A stretch of DNA of 64,000 nucleotides from Rhodococcus opacus B4 (GTDB taxonomy: Bacteria > Actinomycetota > Actinomycetes > Mycobacteriales > Mycobacteriaceae), in contig NC_012522.1 in assembly GCF_000010805.1 (NCBI RefSeq), positions 310,001 through 374,000 of the forward strand. Reading direction: 5' to 3'. The notes under the pieces were generated by a model. That model was given only the letters and a program-made list of their open reading frames with translations, did not search any database and was not told the DNA's origin. Of this stretch, positions 26,502 through 35,274 are shown one piece after another; positions within the stretch are counted from its first letter, which is position 1; every line of letters begins with the position of its first letter. Made by a program: the position numbers and the translations under genes.

Positions 26502-27290
26502 TCAATTCACGCGCCGGTTGAACAGTCTTTTCGCCCAGAGGTAACCGAACAGCGCGATGCCGGCGCTCCACCCGACCGCGAGTACTGCGCTACTGCCGAC
26601 GGGACCGCCCAGCAGCAGTGCGCGGACGGTCTCGATGACAGGGCTGAACGGCTGGTACTCGGCGAACCACCGGAGACCGGCCGGCATCGAGTCGGTGGGA
26701 ACGAATCCGCTGCCGAGGAACGGCAGCAGTATCAACACCATCGGGAGGTTGCTCGCCGTCTCGACGCTCTTGGACACCAGCCCGAACGCGACGGACAGCC
26801 AGGTGAGTGCGAACGCGAACATCGCGAGCACCGCCGTCGCCGCCACCCACTCCCCGATCCCGGCGGTGGGCCGGAACCCGATGAGCACGGCGACACCGAC
26901 GACCAGCACGAGGCTGATCAGTGTCTGGATCATGCTGCCGATGACGTGCCCGGTCAGCACGGACACCCGTGCGATCGCCATCGTCCGGAACCGGGCGATG
27001 ATGCCCTCGGTCATGTCGGTGGCGACCGAAATCGCGGTTCCCTGGGCCGCACTGGCCACGGTCATCAACAGAATTCCGGGTGCCACGTAGTCGATATAGG
27101 CGCCGCGGCCGCCGGCGGGATCACCGAGACCCGCGCCCAGCGTGCCACCGAAGACGTACACGAAGAGCAGGAGGAGAACTATCGGCATCCCGACGAGGAG
27201 CACCGTCACCGACGGGTACCGAATCATGTGCCGGAGGTTGCGTCGCAGCATCGTCGCCGAGTCGCTCAGCGCGTAACCCATGGTCGTCAT
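26502..27290 (-). CDS. ABC-2 type transporter permease (DrrB-like)
   Basis: 262 residues with six spans. The ABC-2 permease pattern is recognised: MLRRNLRHMIRYPSVTVLLV near the start, YVAPGILLMTVASAAQGTAI, and the late FVPTDSMPAGLRWFAEYQPF followed by PVIETVRALL. This is the DrrB type, usually exporting drugs or lipids. Its start overlaps the ATPase stop by 4 bases. It ends a four-gene leftward operon. Confidence 0.9.
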   Translation of the reverse strand: MTTMGYALSDSATMLRRNLRHMIRYPSVTVLLVGMPIVLLLLFVYVFGGTLGAGLGDPAGGRGAYIDYVAPGILLMTVASAAQGTAISVATDMTEGIIARFRTMAIARVSVLTGHVIGSMIQTLISLVLVVGVAVLIGFRPTAGIGEWVAATAVLAMFAFALTWLSVAFGLVSKSVETASNLPMVLILLPFLGSGFVPTDSMPAGLRWFAEYQPFSPVIETVRALLLGGPVGSSAVLAVGWSAGIALFGYLWAKRLFNRRVN

Positions 27291-28252
27291 CGCACGCTCT
27301 CTTTCCTGGTTGTGGCGCGCTCGGTGAGCGCGAGGAAGACGTCGTCGAGATCGGGTGTGTGGACGGTCAGGTTCTCGACCTCGATCGACGCGTGGTCGAG
27401 GCGGTCGAGCAGCGCGCGCAACGAGTGCACGCTGCCGTCGCCGGGAACCTGCAGGGTGAGCGATTCCTCGTCCCGGGGCGCGTCGCCGAGGAGTCGCGAG
27501 GCCGCGTCGAGTTCACGCACCCCGGGCAGCTGCAGGGTGATGTGGCCACCGGGAACGAGCCTCTTCAGCTGTTCGGGTGTTCCCTCCGCGACCAGCCGGC
27601 CGCCGTCGAGGAGCGCGATCCGGTCGGCAAGCCGATCTGCTTCCTCCAGGTACTGGGTGGTGAGGAAGATCGTGACCCCGTCGGCGACGAGTTCGCGGAT
27701 GATCTGCCACATGGCGCGGCGGCTTCGCGGATCGAGGCCGGTCGTCGGCTCGTCGAGGAAGATGATCCGGGGATCGCCGACGAGGGTCATCGCGAGGTCG
27801 AGCCTGCGGCGCATGCCACCGGAGTAGCTTCCGGCCGGCTTCGCTCCCGCCTCGACGAGATCGAACCGGGCAAGCAGTTCCGTCGCCCGGGCACGGCCCG
27901 CGTCGCGGCGCAGGTGGTGCAGATCAGCCATCAGCATCAGGTTCTCGCGACCTGTGAGGAGATTGTCCACCGCGGAGAACTGGCCGGTCACGCCGATGGT
28001 GGAACGAACCGCATCGGGCTCGCGCGTCAGATCGTGACCCGCGATCCGGACGTCGCCACCGTCTGGCGCGACGAGGGTGGACAGAATCTGGACCATGGTG
28101 GTCTTGCCGGCGCCGTTCGGCCCGAGGAGCGAAAAGATCGTTCCCTCCCCGATGTCGAGGTCGATGCCGTCGAGGACGAGCTTGTCGCCGTAGGACTTTC
28201 GCAGCCCGGTGGTGGTGATCGCGGACCGGGTGGTGATCGATGCTGTCATCAC
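27287..28252 (-). CDS. ABC transporter ATPase (DrrA-like)
   Basis: 321 residues. Walker A GPNGAGKTT, signature SYSGGMRRRLDLAMTLV, Walker B IIFLDEPTTGLD, and switch His replaced in DrrA fashion by a Gln-type loop (LTTQYLEEADRLAD). The C-terminal extension of about 90 residues is typical of DrrA. It pairs with the downstream permease. Both ends overlap neighbours by 4 bases, so the operon is tightly coupled. Confidence 0.92.
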   Translation of the reverse strand: MMTASITTRSAITTTGLRKSYGDKLVLDGIDLDIGEGTIFSLLGPNGAGKTTMVQILSTLVAPDGGDVRIAGHDLTREPDAVRSTIGVTGQFSAVDNLLTGRENLMLMADLHHLRRDAGRARATELLARFDLVEAGAKPAGSYSGGMRRRLDLAMTLVGDPRIIFLDEPTTGLDPRSRRAMWQIIRELVADGVTIFLTTQYLEEADRLADRIALLDGGRLVAEGTPEQLKRLVPGGHITLQLPGVRELDAASRLLGDAPRDEESLTLQVPGDGSVHSLRALLDRLDHASIEVENLTVHTPDLDDVFLALTERATTRKESVR

Positions 28253-29127
28253 TGTGCCTTTCGACTGGTCGATTCCTGGGTATCAACGCGGCGAATCACG
28301 ATGTCGCCGAAGCCGGTACGGGCGCGCACGTCGACCTTGTCGTCCGTCGATTCGGGCCGGTCGACGGAGTCCATGTGGTTGTGCACCTTCCCGAAGGACG
28401 TGTGCGCGTCGAGACGTGCGGCGGTACCGGAGCGGATGCCGATCTCGATTCGGCCGTGGCCGGTCTCGACCGACGCCGCGCCCCGCGTCACCTGACCGAT
28501 TCGGATGTCGCCGTTCGCTGTTGCGGCGGCGAGGTCGGCGCGGGCGTCGTCGACGGAGATGTCCCCGTTCGCCGTCTTCACCCGCAGACCGCCGGCGATC
28601 GTGCCGATCCAGTTGTCGCCGTTGGAATTCTTGATCACGGCGCTGCCGTCGATCGCACCGGCGCGGAGTTTTCCCGACCCCGTGCTCAGGTCCGCATCTC
28701 CCGCGACGTGGTCCACGGTGACGGCGCCGGCACCGGTGTGCACGTCGAGCGGGCCCGTGTCGCCGAGGTGGACGTCGCCCGCCGACGTCTTGACCCGGCA
28801 TGCACCGAGCCGTCCGGCACCGTGGAATGTCGCCACCGACGCCTCGCCCTCGAACTCGGAGCCGGTCGGCAGCGCGATGGTGACGTCGACGGAGCCGGCC
28901 TTGCCGAACAGGCCGAGACCGCGCTGCTTCGGCGCTTTGACCAGCAGTCTTCCCGCGGAATACTCGACGCGGGTCTGCTCGGCGGCGCGAACGTCCGATT
29001 CCCGCGAGCCGTCGCTGGGGTGCACGTCCACGACTGTGTCGTCGCGGTCGGTCGCCGTGATCCGCGCGTCGCCGACGACGAGTTCGACCGTGGCCGAGAT
29101 CGGCGCCGGGGTGCTGAATGTGGGCAT
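28249..29127 (-). CDS. DUF4097-family beta-helical protein
   Basis: 292 residues; ATG at 29127 behind GGAGGA. The protein is built from repeating short strands with a periodic G-D-V/I-x-V pattern (TSAGDVHLGDTG, TGAGAVTVDHVAG, ANGDISVDDARA, ANGDIRIGQV, TGFGDIVIRRV), a right-handed beta-helix or adhesin-like fold as in DUF4097. There is no signal peptide, so it is probably cytoplasmic. In actinobacteria this family commonly sits with DrrAB-like exporters, as here, and may sense or hold the substrate. The extension to 29238 lacks a strand pattern. Confidence 0.85.
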   Translation of the reverse strand: MPTFSTPAPISATVELVVGDARITATDRDDTVVDVHPSDGSRESDVRAAEQTRVEYSAGRLLVKAPKQRGLGLFGKAGSVDVTIALPTGSEFEGEASVATFHGAGRLGACRVKTSAGDVHLGDTGPLDVHTGAGAVTVDHVAGDADLSTGSGKLRAGAIDGSAVIKNSNGDNWIGTIAGGLRVKTANGDISVDDARADLAAATANGDIRIGQVTRGAASVETGHGRIEIGIRSGTAARLDAHTSFGKVHNHMDSVDRPESTDDKVDVRARTGFGDIVIRRVDTQESTSRKAQ

Positions 29128-29176
29128 GGTTGTCCTCCGGAATGTGGTGGGCGAATGTCGGTGCGGGCGGGTCGGG

Positions 29177-29695
29177 TCAGCGCACCCAGCCCGTGAATCG
29201 GTCGTTGCTGCGTGGGGCCCGCCGTTCGGAACGACCACTGCCCCCGTCGGATTCCAGCCCTGCGGCCGCGGACCGGACGAGCCAGGCGTTCACCGACAGT
29301 CCCGCCTCCCGAGCGGCCTCCTCGACGCGGTCCTTGAGGTCTTGCGAGAGACGAAGATTGATCCGGGTCATGGCGCCGTCTTCCACCTCCGGAATCCGCG
29401 GCGACGACGTGCCAGGACCGGACGCGGCCGGCTCCTCGAACGACTGCTCGACGGGCGCGGGAGTGACGACGAACGTGGGCTCACGGCCGCGGAGGCGGAG
29501 GTCCACCGAACCCGGTGCGAGGTCGCGGGTGATTTCGCCGGCGGCCGCGGACAGCGCGTCGAGTAGCGCGAGCCGGACCCCGGACTCCAGTGGCGCGGTG
29601 AGTCGCTCGGCGAGGGCGCGGGCGTCCTCTCCCCCGGCCGCGGCGGCTACGGCCAATTCGTGACGGAGGGACGCGACATAGGGTGTGAGATCCAT
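29177..29695 (-). CDS. Ribbon-helix-helix regulator with N-terminal extension
   Basis: 172 residues. The C-terminal part, beginning near MTRINLRLSQDLKDRVEEAA and ending near REAGLSVNAWLVRSAAAG, is a ribbon-helix-helix (Arc/HicB-like) DNA-binding module. About 105 residues precede it, including a helical N-terminus (MDLTPYVASLRHELAVAAAA) and a Pro/Glu-rich linker; this may be the sensor or partner domain. A triple 9-bp repeat overlaps the start codon, so autorepression of the exporter operon is likely. A toxin-antitoxin role is less likely because no toxin follows. Confidence 0.75.
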   Translation of the reverse strand: MDLTPYVASLRHELAVAAAAGGEDARALAERLTAPLESGVRLALLDALSAAAGEITRDLAPGSVDLRLRGREPTFVVTPAPVEQSFEEPAASGPGTSSPRIPEVEDGAMTRINLRLSQDLKDRVEEAAREAGLSVNAWLVRSAAAGLESDGGSGRSERRAPRSNDRFTGWVR

Positions 29696-29724
29696 GGTGC
29701 CATCATGGCACCATTATGGCACCA
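29695..29724. promoter_or_regulatory. Operator with three 9-bp repeats over the start codon
   Basis: TGGTGCCAT (29695-29703) is followed by ATGGCACCA at 29705-29713 and again at 29716-29724. The first copy is inverted relative to the others, so the first pair forms a palindrome. It covers the start codon and the region just upstream of the ribbon-helix-helix gene, as expected for an autoregulatory site. Confidence 0.65.
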
Positions 29725-29797
29725 CTGCAAGGGTGTTCCTGAGGTGAAGGTGCCACCGTGAACTCGCGGCGACGCAATCGGTGACCACGAGCGCAGG

Positions 29798-30889
29798 TCA
29801 CGGCATCGATTGGGGCAGATCGAACGGCTCGAAGTGTTCCGGTCCGATGAACGAGGTCAGCTCCGCGATCTTGGTGCCGCGCAGGGTCAGCACCGTGATC
29901 GACCAGCGGAGGTGGGTTCCGGCGTCCTCGTCCCACAGATAGAAGGCCACGGCGGGCTGGCCGTTGGCACCAACCGGCAGGTGGCGCCACGAACCGCATC
30001 CCGTGAGCGGCACCCGGACCGCGAAATCGGTGACCGCGGCCAGACCGCGATACCAGTGCCCCATCGGAGGCATCGACCAGGTGACGTCCTCCGTCAGCAG
30101 AGCAACCAGAGCATCGGCGTCACCGCGTTCCAACGCGGTCGAGTACCCGGCGACCAGGGCACGCAGATGGGCGTCGTCGATCTCGCGCAGCGTTCGCGAC
30201 TGGGTGACCGACGGAATCTTGTTCGCGACGATCGCCCGGGCCCGCTGCAACGCGCTGTTCACCGACGCCGTCGTCGTCTCCATGACCGCGGCGATCTCGG
30301 CGGCGGAGAACCCCAGGACCTCGAAGAGCAGCAGGGCCGCTCGCTGATTGCCCGGCAGATGTTGTAATGCCGCAACGAATGCCAGCTCGACGGCCTCGCG
30401 CTGCTCGTAGCGGGCGGCCGGCCCCGCCACACCGGCGACCAGTCCCGCATCGGCGTAGGGACCCAGCCACGCCACCTCGGTGAGCGGGACGTCGCCGACG
30501 ACGGCGCGGTCACTGGACGGACCGAGGTCGACGGGCAGGGCTCGCCTCCCGCGCGATTCGACGGCGTCCAGGCACGTGCGCGTCGCAACGGTGTACAGCC
30601 AGGAGCGCAGTGTGCTGCGGCCTTCGAACTTCGCGACACCGCGCCACGCTCGCAGCAGGGCGTCCTGCAGGGCGTCGTCGGCATCGTGACTGGAGCCGAG
30701 CATGCGATAGCAGTGGGCGTGCAATTCGCGGCGCAACGGCCCGACCAGCCGAGTGAACGCGGCGTCGTCTCCGTCCCGGGCTCGGGCCAGGTCGTCGTCC
30801 TCGGCATCTGCCGACGCGTGGGGTGTTCGAACGGAGTTGTCGCTCACAACCGACGATTCTGCCCCACCGGCGGCTCGTGCACCGCGCAT
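29798..30889 (-). CDS. ECF sigma factor with C-terminal SnoaL-like domain (SigG/SigJ-type)
   Basis: 363 residues. Sigma-70 region 2 is seen in RELHAHCYRMLGSSHDADDA and ALLRAWRGVAKFEG, and region 4 in PGNQRAALLLFEVLGFSAAE followed by VNSALQRARAIV. The last 120 residues form a SnoaL/NTF2-like domain (GDADALVALLTEDVTWSMPP), which in these ECF groups controls sigma activity; no anti-sigma gene is adjacent. The ATG overlaps the stop of the upstream serine hydrolase gene. GTG starts at 30892 or 30847 are alternatives. Confidence 0.85.
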   Translation of the reverse strand: MRGARAAGGAESSVVSDNSVRTPHASADAEDDDLARARDGDDAAFTRLVGPLRRELHAHCYRMLGSSHDADDALQDALLRAWRGVAKFEGRSTLRSWLYTVATRTCLDAVESRGRRALPVDLGPSSDRAVVGDVPLTEVAWLGPYADAGLVAGVAGPAARYEQREAVELAFVAALQHLPGNQRAALLLFEVLGFSAAEIAAVMETTTASVNSALQRARAIVANKIPSVTQSRTLREIDDAHLRALVAGYSTALERGDADALVALLTEDVTWSMPPMGHWYRGLAAVTDFAVRVPLTGCGSWRHLPVGANGQPAVAFYLWDEDAGTHLRWSITVLTLRGTKIAELTSFIGPEHFEPFDLPQSMP

Positions 30890-32264
30890 CACCTGGTGGG
30901 GGAAGGGGCCGGTGTGGGCGCCAGCGACATCCCGGCATAGATCTCGTCGAGAACGGTGGGCAGCAACGCGTTCGCGGTGGTCTCGCCCTCGGGCGACAGG
31001 GTCAGATTCGCCCAGATCACCAGCGTCACGTCGTTGTCCGGGTCGTACCCGATGAACGAGTTGAAGCCCGGCAGCTCACCGCCGTGGTAGTACATCGACG
31101 CGTCCGGCCCGAAACGCTGGTAGCTGATCCCGTAGCCGTACTGCTGCCCATCCGGTGCGTCCGGGTCCTCGGGTTGCAGACTGTCCCGCCATTGCTGCTG
31201 GTATTCCGGATTCAGCACCTCGCCCGAGACCAGCGCCCGGATCCACGTGGCCAGGTTGTCCGCCGTGGAGATGGCGCCCCCGGCGGCGGTGGCGTAGGAC
31301 GGATTCTGGTTGGTGTAGTCGAGGGGTTGAAGTGTCCCTGCCCGCGCGGCGGCCTGCATGTCGGCGGGATACGGCTCGTCGACCAGGGCATAGGCCGATT
31401 CGCCGTACATGTAACCGTGCGAATACGGATCCGGGACGGCCGTGTCGTCGGCGGCGGGAAGCGAGGTCTGGTTCAGCCCCAGTGGCCCGAGCAACCGTTC
31501 CCGGAATTGCTCGGCCAGCGGGCGACCGCCGGCCTTCTCGGCGATCAGACCCAGCAACGCATAGTTGGTGTTGCTGTATTCGTACGACGTCCCGGGCGGG
31601 AACTCCGGCGGCCGGCTGAACGCGATGGTCAGGACCTCCTGAGGCGTCCATGCCTTCGCCGGGTCGCTGTCCAAACCCGCCGCCAACTCGGGCGCACTCG
31701 TGTAGTTGTACAGCCCGCTGCGCATCGTCAACAGCTGTGCGATGGTGATGTTCTCGCCGCCCGGCACGTCGGCGACGTAGGTGGACACCGGATCGCTGAA
31801 CCGGAGCTTGCCGTCCTGTGCCAGCAGTACCGTCAGCGCCGCCGTCAAGGTTTTGGTGTTCGACGCGATCCGGAAACGGGTCTGCGCATCCGGCGGTGTG
31901 TCCGCTCCCAGTTCCGTGGTGTGCCGACCACCGCGTCGACGTTTCCCTGAGGGGTGCGGAGCTGTACCACCGCGCCGGGCATCATCAACTCCTCGGCGGC
32001 AGCATCGACCGCCGCCTGGAACGCGGCCGGATCGATGGAATTGAGCGCCGAACCCGAAGCCGCGGTCCCCGTCGCCGATGTCGCGGCGGGCAGTGAACCG
32101 TTCTCCGAGGTTGTCGGCTCGGACGTGGGTGAGCACCCCGCGATCACGAGGGCGCCGCATGCCGCGAGCACAGCAATGCGGGTGGCGCGCAGTGTGCGGA
32201 ACCGATCCACTCCGGTTCTCCGGTCCCGCACGTACTCCGCCGGGGAATCCCTCATCGTCGCCAT
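30889..32264 (-). pseudogene. Serine hydrolase (beta-lactamase/PBP family lipoprotein) with frameshift
   Basis: The N-terminus is a lipoprotein signal (AVLAACGALVIAGCSPTS) in one frame, reading through MMPGAVVQLRTPQGNVDAVV. Near 31916-31924 (CACACC on the minus strand) the frame must shift to continue TELGADTPPDAQTRFRIASN and the rest. The remainder is complete: SNTK (Ser-x-x-Lys), YSN in YEYSNTNYALLG and HGGELPGF. Removing two bases (one CA repeat) would restore a D-Ala-D-Ala carboxypeptidase/esterase-like protein of about 460 residues. It may be a fresh pseudogene, a phase-variable repeat, or a sequencing error. It precedes and is coupled to the sigma factor gene. Confidence 0.82.
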
Positions 32265-32473
32265 CACCGCCTCGGCGCCATGGTTCGAGCACCGCGCCGA
32301 CGGGCGGCACCAGCTGGCAGACCTCTTTCGAATCCTAGCCCGGGAGCCCATCCGCTCCGTCGCGATCACCGGAACATTTCACTGCGGAAAGACATACTTC
32401 TACCTGTATGCGCGAACTGCTTCCCACCGCCGAGGCCGTCCCCAGGCAACCGTCCGACACGGAAGGCACATCC

Positions 32474-33517
32474 ATGAGCACGCGACGCAGCATTCACAAC
32501 ACCTCGTTGACCGACGGCGAGATCGTCGAGCAATCCGACCTCGGCTCGATCACCCGGGTGACAGCGGACACCTTCCCGATCCTGCAGGGTCTGTCGATCA
32601 AGCGGGTGCTGATCAATCCCGGAGCGATGCGCACCCCGCACTGGCACGCCAATGCCAACGAACTCACCTACTGCCTGTCCGGAACGTCACTTGTCTCCGT
32701 GCTCGACACCGGCAGCGCGTTCTCCACCTTCACGGTCGGCGCCGGCGAGATGTTCCACATCGATTCGGGATCGCTGCACCATATCGAGAACATCGGCGAC
32801 GAGGTCGCGGAATTCGTCATCGCCTTCCGGAGCGAGCGCCCCGAGGACTTCGGGCTCGGAGCGGCGTTCGGCGCGATGACCGATGCCGTCCTCGGCAACA
32901 CCTACGATCTCGACGCCTCGGACTTCGCGGCTCTCCGGCGCAACACCGCCGACCGTGCCCTGGCGGCACGAATCGGCGATCCCGTGGTGCCGCCGGCGGC
33001 GAAATTCTCCGACGCTCACAAGTTCGCCGTCGAGGAGCAGAATCCGGTCCTCAGCCTCGCTGTCGGCTCCGCCCACCTCGCACGCGTCCAGTTCTGGCCC
33101 GCGTTGAAAGATCTGTCGATGTACTCTCTGCGGATCCGCGAGGACGGAATGCGGGAACCGCACTGGCATCCGATCACTGCCGAAATGGGTTACGTGCGGC
33201 GGGGATCGGCGCGGATGACGGTCATGGACCCGGACGGCACACTCGACACCTGGTATCTCGAGCAGGGAGACGTGTATTTCATTCCCCGCGCGTACCCGCA
33301 TCACATCGAGGTCGTGGGCTCCGACGACATCCATTTCCTGATCTTTTTCGACCAACCGACACCCGGTGACATCGGATACCGCGCGTCGGTCAGCGCGTAC
33401 TCCCGCGAAGTCCTCGCCGCGACGTTCGACACCCACATCGGCGACCTGCCGAACTTTCCGTTCACCCCCGCCGATCCGCTCATCGTCACCCGCAACAACC
33501 CGCTCGACGACCGCTGA
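32474..33517 (+). CDS. Bicupin, oxalate decarboxylase-like
   Basis: 347 residues from MSTRRSIHNTSLTDGEIV (GGAAGG upstream). Two cupin barrels each carry metal-binding histidines: RTPHWHANANELTYCLSG with FHIDSGSLHHIENIG, and REPHWHPITAEMGYVRRG with YFIPRAYPHHIEVVG. Each barrel keeps HxH, Glu and a later His, as in Mn-dependent oxalate decarboxylase/oxidase. There is no signal peptide. The oxalate role is by family; another small acid is possible. A 22-codon upstream extension is less likely. Confidence 0.85.
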   Translation: MSTRRSIHNTSLTDGEIVEQSDLGSITRVTADTFPILQGLSIKRVLINPGAMRTPHWHANANELTYCLSGTSLVSVLDTGSAFSTFTVGAGEMFHIDSGSLHHIENIGDEVAEFVIAFRSERPEDFGLGAAFGAMTDAVLGNTYDLDASDFAALRRNTADRALAARIGDPVVPPAAKFSDAHKFAVEEQNPVLSLAVGSAHLARVQFWPALKDLSMYSLRIREDGMREPHWHPITAEMGYVRRGSARMTVMDPDGTLDTWYLEQGDVYFIPRAYPHHIEVVGSDDIHFLIFFDQPTPGDIGYRASVSAYSREVLAATFDTHIGDLPNFPFTPADPLIVTRNNPLDDR

Positions 33518-33586
33518 CCGTCCGCGCCCTCACTACCGCCGATCCCGCTTCGGTTTCAAGAAATTTCCCGAGGGTAATTGGGGTAT

Positions 33587-34276
33587 ATGGGCGCACCAGA
33601 GAGGACGACGACAGGGTCGACGGCGCTCGCCGACGCACCCCCGGGACGGCTGCCACGGAGGCGACCGCTCCCGCCCAGGCGGCCGGCAGCCTCGATATCG
33701 ACTTCGGCCGCGACACGGCACGGCCTTCCTCGACGGACGAAGCCGACGGGGTCCCGGCCGTCGCGAACGGACGCCGGCATCGGATCCGCCACGAAGTCGA
33801 CGGCCCGGAAGCGTCCCCGAGACACGGGGTCCCGAGCACCAGCCCCTTCCGGATCCTCCGGCTCCGGTCGCACGCGCCTGCCCGATCCGGTTGCTCCGGA
33901 CTTCGGGGACGTCACCGAGTGGCTGAAGGACCAGGTTCGCCGCCTCGTGGACGCACTGCGGGACCGCGGCGAGATGGAGGCGCAGAATCTTCGGCAGAAA
34001 TTCAAGGAATGGTTGGCTGCCCTCGTCCACGAGGTGGTACACAGCAACGCCGGGGTCGGAGCCGGACTCGAAGGCATTCGCGCCGCCCTGACGGGCAAGA
34101 ATCCGGTGTGGGCCGCGATCAAGGCGCTGGTCTCCGGTTTGAGCGGCAAAGCCAAGTTCGGCCTCATCCTGCTTCTCGTCGTCGCGCTCCTGCTCGGGCC
34201 CGTATTACTCGTAATTCTTCTGCTGGTTCTTCTTGTCGCAGTGATCGTCGCAGCGGTGCGAGCCGCCACCCAGTGA
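33587..34276 (+). CDS. Single-span membrane protein at the head of the gas-vesicle cluster
   Basis: 229 residues. The C-terminal 130 residues are convincing: amphipathic helices (DVTEWLKDQVRRLVDALRDR, EAQNLRQKFKEWLAALVHEV), then a long hydrophobic segment from FGLILLLVVALLLGPVL to the end that spans the membrane once or twice. The N-terminal 95 residues are Pro/Arg/Ser-rich low complexity and may be mis-assigned; an internal start is possible. The gene is 290 bases ahead of the first gvp-type gene and in the same direction. Membership of the cluster is inferred. Confidence 0.55.
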   Translation: MGAPERTTTGSTALADAPPGRLPRRRPLPPRRPAASISTSAATRHGLPRRTKPTGSRPSRTDAGIGSATKSTARKRPRDTGSRAPAPSGSSGSGRTRLPDPVAPDFGDVTEWLKDQVRRLVDALRDRGEMEAQNLRQKFKEWLAALVHEVVHSNAGVGAGLEGIRAALTGKNPVWAAIKALVSGLSGKAKFGLILLLVVALLLGPVLLVILLLVLLVAVIVAAVRAATQ

Positions 34277-34462
34277 CATTTCCGCCGATCCCAGGAAAGG
34301 CGTTGTTGCTCAACACTTCTCGATTTACACCCGCGATGCGTCGATCTCGTCGCCGTTCGTGCGGATGCGCGGACGGCGTACCCGGCGGTGTGTGGGCCGA
34401 ACCCAGTTTCCTGCCATTGGTTGAGCGTCCCGCGACTGGGGTAGTCGGGAGACGGCGACCCC

Positions 34463-34512
34463 TTACCGCGGACGGTATTGCGACACATTACCGAGGACGG
34501 TCCTGCGACACA
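34463..34512 (+). repeat. Tandem 25-bp direct repeat upstream of the gas-vesicle operon
   Basis: Two units (34463-34487 and 34488-34512), each starting TTACCG and ending TGCGACACA, differ at three positions by hand count. A third partial copy (TTGCCGA) follows. The block ends about 55 bases before the first operon start codon, so it may bind a regulator. Confidence 0.65.
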
Positions 34513-34566
34513 TTGCCGAAGTTGGCGAGAGGTGCGCCGGCGACTACTCGGTAAAGGGGTTCGACG

Positions 34567-35274
34567 ATGAAAACCAAAGGTCAGGTGGCATTGGCCGTCG
34601 GCGCGGGGTACATGCTGGGCCGTACACACAGGATGAAAATGGCACTGATGCTCGCGGCTGCGGGTGCGACCGGACGCTTCCCCGGCGGGCCACGCGATTT
34701 ACTGGAACGCGGCACGAAGGTGCTCGCGAATTCTCCCGAGTTCGCCAAGATCAGCGACTCGGTTCGGGAAGAGCTGGTCAGCGCGGCGAAGGCCGCAGCG
34801 GTCACCGCCGCAAGCCAACGCATCAACAAGCTGAACAACCGGCTTCTGTCCGGCGGAGGCGAAGCCGTCAGCGACGTCGGCGACACCGTCGACGACACTG
34901 TGGGCGGTGTCGGAAACTCGGTAGGCAAACTCAGCAGTCTCGGGAAACTCGGTCGCAAGCGACGTGGTCGGTCCAAGGACGAGGAGTACGACGAATCCGA
35001 AGTCGACGAAGAGCCGGACGAACAGTACGCCGAAGAAGACGAGGACTACGAGGAGCCGGAAGAGGAAGAACCCTCCGACGACGAGGACGAACCCCCTCGG
35101 CGCAAACGACCGGCAGCGCGTCGGCGCGCGTCCAGCAACGGCAGCTCCCGGCCGACGAGCAGGTCGCGCAGCGCGAAATCCGACGAGGACGACGAGGAAG
35201 CCCCGGCCCGCGGCCGTCGGACACGCGCCAAAGCCACGACTGATTCCGCGCCCGTCCGGCGCGGCGGACGGTGA
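34567..35274 (+). CDS. Gas-vesicle-cluster protein, GvpY-like, acidic/basic tailed
   Basis: 235 residues. The N-terminal 110 residues begin GQVALAVGAGYMLGRTHRMK, a short hydrophobic anchor-like start shared with a protein found in Streptomyces gvp clusters (often mis-annotated as DNA primase). The C-terminal 110 residues switch to a strongly acidic run (residues 136-175, Glu/Asp) and then an Arg/Ser-rich basic tail ending RRGGR. The stop overlaps the gvpZ-like start. The role is unknown; tethering of vesicle parts or nucleic acid is only a guess. Confidence 0.65.
   Translation: MKTKGQVALAVGAGYMLGRTHRMKMALMLAAAGATGRFPGGPRDLLERGTKVLANSPEFAKISDSVREELVSAAKAAAVTAASQRINKLNNRLLSGGGEAVSDVGDTVDDTVGGVGNSVGKLSSLGKLGRKRRGRSKDEEYDESEVDEEPDEQYAEEDEDYEEPEEEEPSDDEDEPPRRKRPAARRRASSNGSSRPTSRSRSAKSDEDDEEAPARGRRTRAKATTDSAPVRRGGR

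Noticed and set aside
26439..28495. Long rightward frames across the DrrAB and DUF4097 genes
   Set aside because: Antisense shadows of the ABC permease, ATPase and DUF4097 genes; they carry no domain or signal and the sense genes are well supported.
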